A stretch of DNA of 16,367 nt from the NCBI GenBank assembly GCA_013375355.1, contig JABXJV010000526.1, positions 1 to 16,367 on the forward strand. The letters run 5' to 3'. Position numbers and translations under genes: made by a program. This DNA comes from Candidatus Helarchaeota archaeon (GTDB lineage: Archaea > Asgardarchaeota > Lokiarchaeia > Helarchaeales > JABXJV01). The notes under the pieces were generated by a model that had not been told where the DNA came from, did no database searches, and worked only from the letters and a program-made list of their open reading frames with translations. This document shows, piece after piece, positions 1 through 5,750 of the stretch; positions within the stretch are counted from its first letter, which is position 1; the number at the start of each line of letters is the position of its first letter.

Positions 1-144
1 CATCTCATGCCCTTTAGAATGGAAATTAAAGTATTTTCCTCTTAGTATAATTTCGGAAAAACCAAAATAATTCTGAATAAATTTCTTTAATTCCTCCACA
101 TTCAGATTCGTGTCATTGCAGTCTTTATACAAATAAATTCTCAA
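1..144 (-). CDS. N-terminal part of an unrecognised protein, cut by the window edge
   Basis: The minus strand is open for 48 codons from a TTG at 144 to base 1. An in-frame TAA lies directly before the TTG, so a start at or after 144 is forced. The translation begins MRIYLYKDCNDTNLNVEELK and continues with a mixed charged and hydrophobic pattern (alternating strand, then helix) that looks like the first beta-alpha unit of a small soluble protein. There is no signal peptide or membrane segment. The SD support is weak (GGGT about 8 bases before the TTG). I do not recognise the family. The rest of the gene lies outside the window. It is transcribed in the same direction as the ferredoxin-domain gene upstream of it, but 83 bases and a T-rich stretch separate them. 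Confidence 0.5.
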   Translation of the reverse strand, partial: MRIYLYKDCNDTNLNVEELKKFIQNYFGFSEIILRGKYFNFHSKGHEM

Positions 145-184
145 TTAGATACCCACTGATAAAAATTAAATTTTTAGGGAAAAA

Positions 185-212
185 TTATTTCTAAAAAATG
201 TAAAAAAATAGA
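185..212 (-). terminator. T-rich stretch, possible terminator of the ferredoxin-domain gene
   Basis: Read on the minus strand, the region just after the stop codon at 228-230 contains several runs of five to seven T. Archaeal intrinsic termination commonly uses such T-runs without a hairpin. No stem is visible. The assignment rests on position and composition only. Confidence 0.35.
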
Positions 213-227
213 GGGCTTTATAGGTTT

Positions 228-1022
228 TTAGATCTTTTCTCCTCTAATACTTATTGTTACTTCCTCAAATGGAATTGATTTACCTGCTTTCTTCATTGCT
301 TGGTGAACAATCTGAACAAGACCAAAACAGCAAGGAACTTCCATGTGTACAATTTTAATACTCTTTAGATTTGCAATTTTAATTATCTGAGCAATTTTAT
401 CAATATATGCATTTGCATTGTCAAGTTTGGGACACCCTATAGCAATAGCATGATCCTTTAAAAAATCTTGGTGAAAGTTAGCATATGCAAATGGCACACA
501 ATCTGCAACAATAGCTAAATCTGCATTTTGGAAATAGGGTGCTGATGGTGGAACTAAATGGAGTTGGACAGGCCATTGTCTTAATTCTGAATCAATTCTA
601 GTGGTTGGTTCGGTTGTAGTTTTATCTTTTGTCCAATCGAGAACTTTTGCTGAAGGACAAGTATGGATCCCTGGATGAATTTCATGATGCGTATGTTGCT
701 CGGTCATTTCTGTTGCGTGTTCTTCCATATGTTTTATATGAGTTTCTAGCATTTCAGGTGCGACCTTTTTTATTCGCTCAATTGTTGCATCATCATCGTA
801 AGGTTCTGTTTCTTTTTCTTCAATGGTCAAGGCTCCTGTTGGACAAGCACCAAGACAAGCACCAAGTCCATCACAATACAGATCCTTGACTATTCTTGCT
901 TTTTTACCTTCTGGAGTATCAACGATCTGCAATGCTTGTTCAGGACAAGAAGGAATACAATCTCCGCATCCAATACATAAGTTGTCATCAATTTTTATTA
1001 TTTTTCTTTTTACCATTGTCAT
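228..1022 (-). CDS. Ferredoxin-domain protein with His-rich linker and C-terminal Cys domain
   Basis: The 264-residue protein has an N-terminal ferredoxin domain (about 5-68), a His-rich linker (about 95-120) and a C-terminal domain of about 140 residues with further cysteines (C122, C175, C197, C231-C232). The first cluster motif is complete (C16, C19, C22, C26). The second has C50, C56 and C60, but Leu replaces the usual second cysteine at 53; from memory this CDGLGAC form is normal for the family. The C-terminal domain belongs to a widespread anaerobe family of uncharacterised 4Fe-4S binding proteins. The protein is soluble and probably acts in electron transfer or as a cluster-dependent module; the substrate is unknown. 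The ATG at 1020-1022 has AGGT seven bases upstream; a second ATG lies at 1016. The promoter carries the shared operator at 1104-1124, which suggests control by Fe-S status. Confidence 0.8.
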   Translation of the reverse strand: MTMVKRKIIKIDDNLCIGCGDCIPSCPEQALQIVDTPEGKKARIVKDLYCDGLGACLGACPTGALTIEEKETEPYDDDATIERIKKVAPEMLETHIKHMEEHATEMTEQHTHHEIHPGIHTCPSAKVLDWTKDKTTTEPTTRIDSELRQWPVQLHLVPPSAPYFQNADLAIVADCVPFAYANFHQDFLKDHAIAIGCPKLDNANAYIDKIAQIIKIANLKSIKIVHMEVPCCFGLVQIVHQAMKKAGKSIPFEEVTISIRGEKI

Positions 1023-1083
1023 GATACTTACCTACTAAATGAAAAATTTTCTAAGATTGACCCAATTTTAGATTTTTATCAAA

Positions 1084-1104
1084 TATCAAAACAGTATTAT
1101 ACCT
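1084..1104 (-). promoter_or_regulatory. Degenerate second copy of the operator
   Basis: The core AACAGTATTATA centred on 1094 resembles one half of the perfect operator centred on 1114. The two centres are 20 bp apart, close to two helical turns, so two dimers could bind the same DNA face. The outer left arm (TATCA) does not match, and only the central and right part is similar. It lies upstream of the ferredoxin-domain gene, between the main operator and the start codon. Confidence 0.4.
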
Positions 1105-1134
1105 AATATAACAGTGTTATATTACCTATTTAAA
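1104..1134 (-). promoter_or_regulatory. Promoter with perfect palindromic operator for the ferredoxin-domain gene
   Basis: Bases 1104-1124 form a perfect inverted repeat with 10-bp arms, TAATATAACA and TGTTATATTA, around a central G. Read toward the gene, a consensus archaeal TATA box TTTAAATA (1127-1134) sits two bases upstream of the palindrome. The operator therefore covers the stretch between the TATA box and the expected start site about 25 bp downstream. A bound protein there would block TFB or polymerase, so repression is the likely mode. The same core recurs before nadA, tusA and the DUF166 gene. Confidence 0.75.
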
Positions 1135-1170
1135 TCTATCTCAATTGATAAAATTACAGAATAAAATTAT

Positions 1171-1584
1171 CTATAAATCAGGTATTTCTTTATCCCCAAA
1201 ACAAACATCACATAATCCACAAGGAACTACCCGATTCTTATCTAATTCTCCATGAACTTTACAGTATGCACCTAATTTTCTAAGAAGCGAACATAAATGA
1301 CACATATCTTGCATTAATTCTTGTTCTGACAATTTTTTATTTACTAGTTTTTCAGATAATTCGTCAAGTACATTTATTTTTTTCGCTACCTCATCCGATT
1401 TAAATATGTCTTCGAAACCACCTCTTTCTCCTGATAAATATAAGCTAACGCTGGGTTGAGTAATTCCTAAACATTTTGCAATATCATTTTGTTTCATCTT
1501 GTATTTTTCGTAAAGTTGTTTGACTAAATATGCTCTAAAGGCTGGGAGGATTTTCTTTACAATCATTTCACAAGGAAATAACAT
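1171..1584 (-). CDS. XRE-family HTH regulator with C-terminal cysteine cluster
   Basis: This 137-residue DNA-binding protein has a helix-turn-helix at about 31-52 (QNDIAKCLGITQPSVSLYLSG), followed by a helical region and a Cys-rich tail: C95-x2-C98, C108, and C122-x2-C125-x2-C128. C5 and C38 lie outside the tail. This layout resembles the archaeal XRE-type regulators of COG2522. The tail could hold an Fe-S cluster or a zinc ion; the sequence does not decide which. The start is the ATG at 1584 with a good SD (AGGTGA, 1590-1595). It is divergent from nadA, and the shared region holds an operator copy (1701-1713), which allows autoregulation. I infer that it binds the ATATAAC-N3-GTTAT sites in this window. 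HTH assignment is confident; ligand and target are inference. Confidence 0.8.
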   Translation of the reverse strand: MLFPCEMIVKKILPAFRAYLVKQLYEKYKMKQNDIAKCLGITQPSVSLYLSGERGGFEDIFKSDEVAKKINVLDELSEKLVNKKLSEQELMQDMCHLCSLLRKLGAYCKVHGELDKNRVVPCGLCDVCFGDKEIPDL

Positions 1585-1693
1585 CTAATTCACCTAGATT
1601 ATTTATTTGTTTGGATAAAAATTTAATTAATAATTTATTTTTTTAGAGATTGAATTTACTTACTATTTCAAATTAACTTATGCTAGAAAAACA

Positions 1694-1713
1694 TATAAAT
1701 ATAACGGCGTTAT
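1694..1713 (+). promoter_or_regulatory. nadA promoter: TATA box overlapping the shared operator
   Basis: TATAAATA at 1694-1701 is a good archaeal TATA box. It runs into the inverted repeat ATAACG-G-CGTTAT (1701-1713, 6-bp perfect arms), whose core ATATAAC-N3-GTTAT matches the other three operators. The expected start site is near 1720-1725, giving a leader of about 40-45 bases before the nadA ATG. The site lies in the divergent region with the XRE regulator (start at 1584), so it may control both, although no clear separate TATA box for the regulator was identified. Confidence 0.7.
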
Positions 1714-1765
1714 TCAATCCTAAGGAAACTTTATTTTCTACAAAATAAAAGATGTTTGAACAAAG

Positions 1766-2707
1766 ATGTCTAAATTTGATGAAAAAACTAAAGAATTACA
1801 AGATGAAATTATAAAATTAAAGGTGAAACATGATTTTCTTATTCTATCTCATAATTATCAAGTTCCTGAAATTCAAGTTATCGCAGATTTTTGTGCTGAT
1901 AGCCTTAAATTAGCCGAGTATGCAAAAAATGCAAAGTCAGCAAATAATATGATATTTGCAGCGGTTTATTTCATGGCAGAATCTGGAGCAATATTGAATC
2001 CTACAAAAAATGTTTATATTAGTAACTATGAAGCTCTGTGCCCTATGGCACGTCGAGCTCCTGAAAAACTCATGAAGAAGGTAAAGGAGACAAACCCAGA
2101 AATCCCATTAATGATGTATATAAATACGACAGCAGCCGCAAGAGCACAAGCAGACTATATATGTACTTCAGCAAATTCTGTAAAAATTGCAAAAATTATC
2201 AATAAACCAATTATAAATTTTGCTCCTGATAAAAATTTAGCTTATTTTATTCAATCCAAATTAAATATTACAGTTAATCCTATACCTTTAAAAGGTTGCT
2301 GTATTGTACATGAGAAGTTTGAAGCATCATATATTGAAAATGTTAAAAAAGAACACCCAAAAGCCTTAATTCTAGCTCATCCAGAGTGTCGACCCGAAGT
2401 TCAAACCATTGCAGATTATATTGGTTCTACAAGCCAAATGGTAAAATATGTTTTAAATTCCGAACATGATGAATTTATAATTGCCACAGAAATAGGCTTG
2501 CTTCAAAAAATAGAACGACTTACTAAAAATAAGAAAATATATAAAGCACACAATAATCCAGTGTGTTATAACATGAAGAAAAATACTCTTGAATCAATAA
2601 AATATGTCATAGAAAAGCAACCGAAAGAATTTCTTGTCAAGGTTCCGGAGGATATTGCTGATAAAAATCGAATTTTATTAAATGAAATGATAAAGAATTC
2701 TCAATAA
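1766..2707 (+). CDS. nadA: Quinolinate synthase
   Basis: NadA condenses iminoaspartate with dihydroxyacetone phosphate to quinolinate, the precursor of NAD, using a [4Fe-4S] cluster. The 313-residue length is normal. The three cluster cysteines are in their usual motifs: C92 (ALCPMA), C179 (GCCIVHEKF) and C267 (NPVCYNMKKNTLES). Other family signatures are SHNYQ near the N-terminus, YICTSAN at 131-137, AHPEC at 204-208 and IIATEIG at 238-244. The ATG at 1766 has no clear SD. No nadB, aspartate dehydrogenase or nadC is in the window, so the iminoaspartate source is not visible. The promoter carries the shared operator, consistent with control of an Fe-S enzyme by cluster supply. The proline dehydrogenase gene follows after 32 bases and may be co-transcribed. 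Confidence 0.95.
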   Translation: MSKFDEKTKELQDEIIKLKVKHDFLILSHNYQVPEIQVIADFCADSLKLAEYAKNAKSANNMIFAAVYFMAESGAILNPTKNVYISNYEALCPMARRAPEKLMKKVKETNPEIPLMMYINTTAAARAQADYICTSANSVKIAKIINKPIINFAPDKNLAYFIQSKLNITVNPIPLKGCCIVHEKFEASYIENVKKEHPKALILAHPECRPEVQTIADYIGSTSQMVKYVLNSEHDEFIIATEIGLLQKIERLTKNKKIYKAHNNPVCYNMKKNTLESIKYVIEKQPKEFLVKVPEDIADKNRILLNEMIKNSQ

Positions 2708-2739
2708 CTGATTAAATTATCACTCAAGGGTTATATTTT

Positions 2740-3660
2740 ATGATTCTTCAATTTTTGAATTCAATAGGAGACGTAGTATTTTCACAAATAATCCGTAAAT
2801 GGGTAGCAGGTTCAACAAGGAGGGATATAATCGAATATACCCAACGTAAAAATATGCGAAATGTTAAAACATTAATAAATTATTTAGGAGAACATCATAA
2901 AGATGAAAAAATGGTCACCAGAACCGTTGATGAATATGGAAAAATAATTAACGAGATAAGCAATCGAAATCTTAACGCAACAATTTCTATAAAGTTATCC
3001 CAACTTGGATTTGATGTTAAAAATGGTAAAATATTTTGTAAGAAAAATGTTGAACAGGTTATAAGCACTGCACATAAAAATAAAGTGTTTACATGGATTG
3101 ATACAGAAAGTCTGAGATTTGTAGATTTTACTTTTTCATTTTATAAAGAATTATTGACAAAATATAACTGCGGTTTAACACTGCAAGCGAACTTTAAAAG
3201 AACTATGGGTGATCTTAAACAACTTATCGAGTTAAGTAAAGAAAATAATGTTTATATCCGGCTTGTAAAGGGTATATATGATGAACCTGCTGAATATACA
3301 TATCAAGATTTTAACCAAATTGAAAAAGTTTACTTGGATTTAATTTCTACTGCCTTCAAGGAATCAAGTAATAACTTTGGTATAGCCATAGCTTCGCATA
3401 GTAAAAAGGTGATTGAAGAGGCTTTAAGGTATTATGAACAGTATCCAAAAGATCTTTTTGAAATGCAATTTTTAAAAGGTGTAAGAACAAAGTACGCTGA
3501 AGAATTAATTAAAAAAGGTGTGCCTCTAGCAGAATATGTGCCCTATGGTGAAAAAGCTTTTGCATATACTATTAGGAGGGCACGTAAAAACCCTAAACTT
3601 AAAAATTCACTGTTGTATCAGGGTTGGTTTATACTTTATGATATATTATACCCAGATTGA
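2740..3660 (+). CDS. Proline dehydrogenase (FAD-dependent, monofunctional)
   Basis: The protein oxidises proline to pyrroline-5-carboxylate with FAD and passes electrons to an acceptor in the respiratory or ferredoxin pool. At 306 residues it matches the monofunctional type, with no P5C dehydrogenase domain. Family motifs in order are SIKLSQLG (83-90, Lys85), WIDTES (119-124), RLVKGIYDE (174-182), IASHS (217-221), EMQFLKGVR (241-249) and YVPYGE with RR at 279-280. The Arg pair is the substrate-carboxylate-binding signature. The ATG at 2740 has a modest SD (AAGGG about 10 bases upstream). It lies 32 bases after nadA on the same strand, and no P5C dehydrogenase is in the window. It ends 49 bases before the convergent longin-like gene. 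Confidence 0.9.
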   Translation: MILQFLNSIGDVVFSQIIRKWVAGSTRRDIIEYTQRKNMRNVKTLINYLGEHHKDEKMVTRTVDEYGKIINEISNRNLNATISIKLSQLGFDVKNGKIFCKKNVEQVISTAHKNKVFTWIDTESLRFVDFTFSFYKELLTKYNCGLTLQANFKRTMGDLKQLIELSKENNVYIRLVKGIYDEPAEYTYQDFNQIEKVYLDLISTAFKESSNNFGIAIASHSKKVIEEALRYYEQYPKDLFEMQFLKGVRTKYAEELIKKGVPLAEYVPYGEKAFAYTIRRARKNPKLKNSLLYQGWFILYDILYPD

Positions 3661-3709
3661 TTATATCAGCATTAATTTTATAAATGGAATGAAAAAAAAT
3701 AGCATGAGG

Positions 3710-4264
3710 TTATGTAAAGAAGAATTCTTGAAACAAGGCGTCTGTATCATCAAAAACGTCTGTTCTGCATTTCCAATTTTCTAATTTTTTTCGATTTATT
3801 AATTCAAATGAAAAGAGAAAATCTCTCATCTTCTCAGAGATTGATTTTTTAAATATTTCATTTGGATTATCTAATAAGACTATAACGACTCTCGTATATT
3901 TTCCATCCTCAATTTTAATTTTAAAGTCTTTATAACAAAGTTCTCTAATAGGTGAATCTTTTGAAAAAAGTTCGTTACCAAAGTCCTGAATTGCTGTTAA
4001 AAATCCACCAATCAAATCAGGACTAATCAATTCATCTCTTACATGGTTATAGATAACCTTTCCAGAATCTTTGGACATTATTAATAAAGCTAATAAATTA
4101 TCTCTAAAATATTCATTAATATTTTGATTTAACTTATCCTTGAATTTATCTAATTTTTGCAAAAAATTAAAAATCGGCGTTAGACTATTTTTTATTTTGC
4201 TTGTAACTTCGTTAAAGTTTATATTTGAATAATGTTTTGAATGATTTTCAAACATTCTAATCAT
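3710..4264 (-). CDS. Small longin/roadblock-like domain protein of Asgard type
   Basis: The 184-residue soluble protein starts with a helical segment (about 15-52), then a fold region at about 56-155. That region has the pattern LLALLIMSKDSGKVIY, then GGFLTAIQDFG, then YKDFKIKIEDGKYTRVVIVLL: strand, helix and paired strands as in longin/roadblock-like profilin folds. Proteins with these phrases are abundant in Asgard archaea and are linked to small-GTPase and trafficking-type modules; the role of this one is unknown. The start is taken as the ATG at 4264, which has GGTG seven bases upstream; an upstream in-frame TTG at 4279 is the alternative. No GTPase gene is nearby. The family assignment is by remembered sequence pattern, so it is moderately sure. 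Confidence 0.65.
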   Translation of the reverse strand: MIRMFENHSKHYSNINFNEVTSKIKNSLTPIFNFLQKLDKFKDKLNQNINEYFRDNLLALLIMSKDSGKVIYNHVRDELISPDLIGGFLTAIQDFGNELFSKDSPIRELCYKDFKIKIEDGKYTRVVIVLLDNPNEIFKKSISEKMRDFLFSFELINRKKLENWKCRTDVFDDTDALFQEFFFT

Positions 4265-4337
4265 TTTTGATACACCCAAAATATTTATGTCCCAAATAAA
4301 GGTTCTAAAAAATTTAATTTTTATTTTTATATAAATT

Positions 4338-4357
4338 GAAACTTTATATAAAGTTTC
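4338..4357 (-). promoter_or_regulatory. 20-bp perfect palindrome containing a TATA box
   Basis: GAAACTTTATATAAAGTTTC reads the same on both strands and contains TTTATATA, the archaeal TATA consensus, in both directions. Read toward the longin-like gene it would start a transcript near 4322, giving a leader of about 58 bases. The symmetry extends well beyond the TATA box, which fits a protein-binding site laid over the promoter. It shares no core with the ATATAAC-N3-GTTAT operator. Confidence 0.5.
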
Positions 4358-4433
4358 TATTATTTAAGTTTTTTTATTAGAACTTTTGTAGATATCTACA
4401 CTATATTAGTAGATTTCTATTATTTAAATTTTT
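4354..4433. repeat. Pair of 20-bp direct repeats, 60 bp apart
   Basis: TTTCTATTATTTAAGTTTTT at 4354-4373 recurs at 4414-4433 with one change (G to A at position 15). The offset is exactly 60 bp. The repeats flank the 14-bp palindrome at 4387-4400. They may be regulatory or a relic of a local duplication; low sequence complexity lowers the weight. Confidence 0.6.
4387..4400. promoter_or_regulatory. 14-bp perfect palindrome TGTAGATATCTACA
   Basis: The sequence is its own reverse complement. Further copies of its half-site follow at 4408-4413 (GTAGAT) and 4467-4472 (ATCTAC), so the half-site occurs four times in 90 bp. It could be a binding site for a regulator of the longin-like gene; no partner is identified. 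Confidence 0.4.
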
Positions 4434-4547
4434 AGGTTCAAAAATAGAATAACAAAGATCCAAATTATCTACCAAATAAAAAGAAAATTACAGAATTTTT
4501 TCAAAGGAAAATTAATTAGAATAAGTTTTTCTCAAAAATATAATTTC

Positions 4548-4817
4548 TTATAATTTGATTTTGATAGCATTTTTTGAACATACGTTAATACATCTTTTAC
4601 AATTATTACAAAGGACTTTAAAAGCCGAGATGATCTTAAATTTTTCAGGTGCTTCACCAGATTTGGGTGTTCTACGCTGGGAATATGCTAAAATATTAAA
4701 TGGACAAGATTTGACACATAGATTTCCACATTCGATAGGGTCTCCACATAATTTTTTATCAATTTTGATCTTATATCTAGGAGTTTTTTTAGATCGTGTC
4801 ATTTGTTCTTGAATCAT
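4548..4817 (-). CDS. Small two-cluster ferredoxin
   Basis: This 89-residue soluble protein has eight cysteines in two groups, fit for two [4Fe-4S] clusters and a role as electron carrier. The second group is classical (C70-x2-C73-x2-C76-x3-C80). The first is stretched (C24-x5-C30-x3-C34-x3-C38), so cluster I has unusual spacing. About 30 residues separate the two, longer than in standard bacterial ferredoxins, and the basic N-terminus (RSKKTPRYKIKID) precedes the fold. The ATG at 4817 lies nine bases after the stop of the Cys-rich ferredoxin-domain gene, so the two are almost certainly one transcript and probably partners in one electron-transfer unit. The partner oxidoreductase is not in the window. 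Confidence 0.8.
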   Translation of the reverse strand: MIQEQMTRSKKTPRYKIKIDKKLCGDPIECGNLCVKSCPFNILAYSQRRTPKSGEAPEKFKIISAFKVLCNNCKRCINVCSKNAIKIKL

Positions 4818-4826
4818 TTATAATCC

Positions 4827-5567
4827 TCACCAATCATCTTTGAAAGCAGGCCATTCCGAACGATCTTTTAGTTTTAAAGCTGTTTTAGGACATTCAGAAC
4901 GACAAACTCCACAGCCAAAGCAAGCCGACGGATCGATAATAACCCGATTTCCAGATATTACATATTTAATTGCTCCAAAAAAGCATCGTTTAATACATTT
5001 TGGTTCTCCATTACAACCATCGCATCTATCCATATCTGATTCGCATATATAATGAGCTTTTTTTGAAGTGTTTTCAACTTTATAATGGAAGCGAGCTCGA
5101 AGACCAATACAATAGGGATATTCACAGTTACAAATAACAACTGGACAAGGTGTTGGACCCCAATATACCCCATGTACATAACCCTTTTTATCAAATTCTA
5201 GAAGTTTTGCTTTTGCTTCTTCTTTTGTTAGTTTTTGAACTTTTTCCCATGGACGTGTTTCTGGAACCATTTCAGAAATTGGATAGAGAAACATACAAGT
5301 CATCTTATCAATCTCCCCTCCTGAGAAATATTTCCGGCAGTAACATGGAATTAAAATTGCGCTTTTAGTAAGATCTACAATTTTATACGCATCTTCTAAT
5401 GGTACGATTTGTCCACCATGTGCTTTCTCAACTAACATTGATATTTGGTTAATTTGGTTTTGATCTTTTAAATTAGAAATTGCTGTATCGAAATTCATTG
5501 CTGCACCTAGTTCAAAATCCATTTTCCCAGGTCCGCCTAGTATTTCAATCATACCGGCTAAAGTCAC
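4827..5567 (-). CDS. Cys-rich ferredoxin-domain protein, probably missing its N-terminus through a frameshift
   Basis: As read from the GTG at 5567, the protein has 246 residues. The N-terminal two thirds carry C75-x-C77, C91, C141, C146-x-C148 and C153 (motifs ILIPCYCRKY and VICNCEYPYCIGLRAR), a conserved Cys domain of an uncharacterised archaeal 4Fe-4S protein family. The C-terminal third is a two-cluster ferredoxin (C182, C185, C191, C195; C216, C219, C222, C226). It likely passes electrons to the small ferredoxin encoded nine bases downstream. The GTG has no good SD, and an internal ATG at 5552 is no better. An open frame directly upstream (5564-5710) joins this one in phase if one unit of a CACTT tandem duplication at 5565-5574 is removed. 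The restored protein would have about 292 residues. Confidence 0.75.
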   Translation of the reverse strand: MTLAGMIEILGGPGKMDFELGAAMNFDTAISNLKDQNQINQISMLVEKAHGGQIVPLEDAYKIVDLTKSAILIPCYCRKYFSGGEIDKMTCMFLYPISEMVPETRPWEKVQKLTKEEAKAKLLEFDKKGYVHGVYWGPTPCPVVICNCEYPYCIGLRARFHYKVENTSKKAHYICESDMDRCDGCNGEPKCIKRCFFGAIKYVISGNRVIIDPSACFGCGVCRSECPKTALKLKDRSEWPAFKDDW

Positions 5568-5710
5568 TTCACTTGATTTAATAAACTCATCAGTGTAATA
5601 TTTGGGATTGAAATACCATTTCTTTCCTTCACCATATCGATGGCAGATATTACAAATGCTAGATCACCTTCTATGTTAGTAAGATTCAATTTATTTAAAG
5701 TAATTATCAT
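5564..5710 (-). pseudogene. Frameshifted N-terminal part of the Cys-rich ferredoxin-domain gene
   Basis: This 48-codon frame begins with ATG at 5710 (another in-frame ATG lies at 5743) and stops at a TGA overlapping the GTG start of the downstream gene. Its end reads ...LMSLLNQVK-stop, and the next frame reads V-TLAGMIEILGG. Deleting one copy of the tandem CACTT (CACTTCACTT, 5565-5574) fuses them as MSLLNQVTLAGMIEILGG, a smooth protein sequence. The composition (EGDLAFVISAIDMVKERNG) is protein-like. It may be a real mutation, a strain polymorphism or a sequencing/assembly error. The alternative is a short coupled leader peptide with a GTGA overlap. Confidence 0.55.
5565..5574. repeat. CACTT tandem duplication at the frame break
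   Basis: The two adjacent CACTT units are the only sequence change needed to restore one reading frame across 5564-5710 and 4827-5567. Five bases is not a multiple of three, so the duplication shifts the frame. Confidence 0.7.
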
Positions 5711-5750
5711 ATTAGTCAAATTATAAACATTAGAAATAATCATAAAAAAT

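Larger units (their letters stand above)
4265..4547. other. AT-rich intergenic region with palindromes and a direct repeat
   Basis: These 283 bases lie between two minus-strand genes. No open frame with protein-like composition was seen in them. They contain a 20-bp perfect palindrome, a 14-bp perfect palindrome and a 20-bp direct repeat, listed separately. The region must hold the promoter of the longin-like gene and the 3' end of the ferredoxin operon. Confidence 0.6.

Noticed and set aside
629..1038. Plus-strand open frames over the ferredoxin-domain gene
   Set aside because: They lie opposite a gene with intact cluster motifs and SD; their translations lack recognisable motifs and they have no promoter.
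4430..4450. GGTTCAAAAATAG, resembling a tRNA T-arm
   Set aside because: No matching T-stem, acceptor stem or anticodon arm could be found around it. No tRNA or rRNA was recognised in the window.
4555..5368. Plus-strand and alternative-frame minus open frames over the two ferredoxin genes
   Set aside because: All overlap cysteine motifs of the real genes and show biased, motif-free translations.
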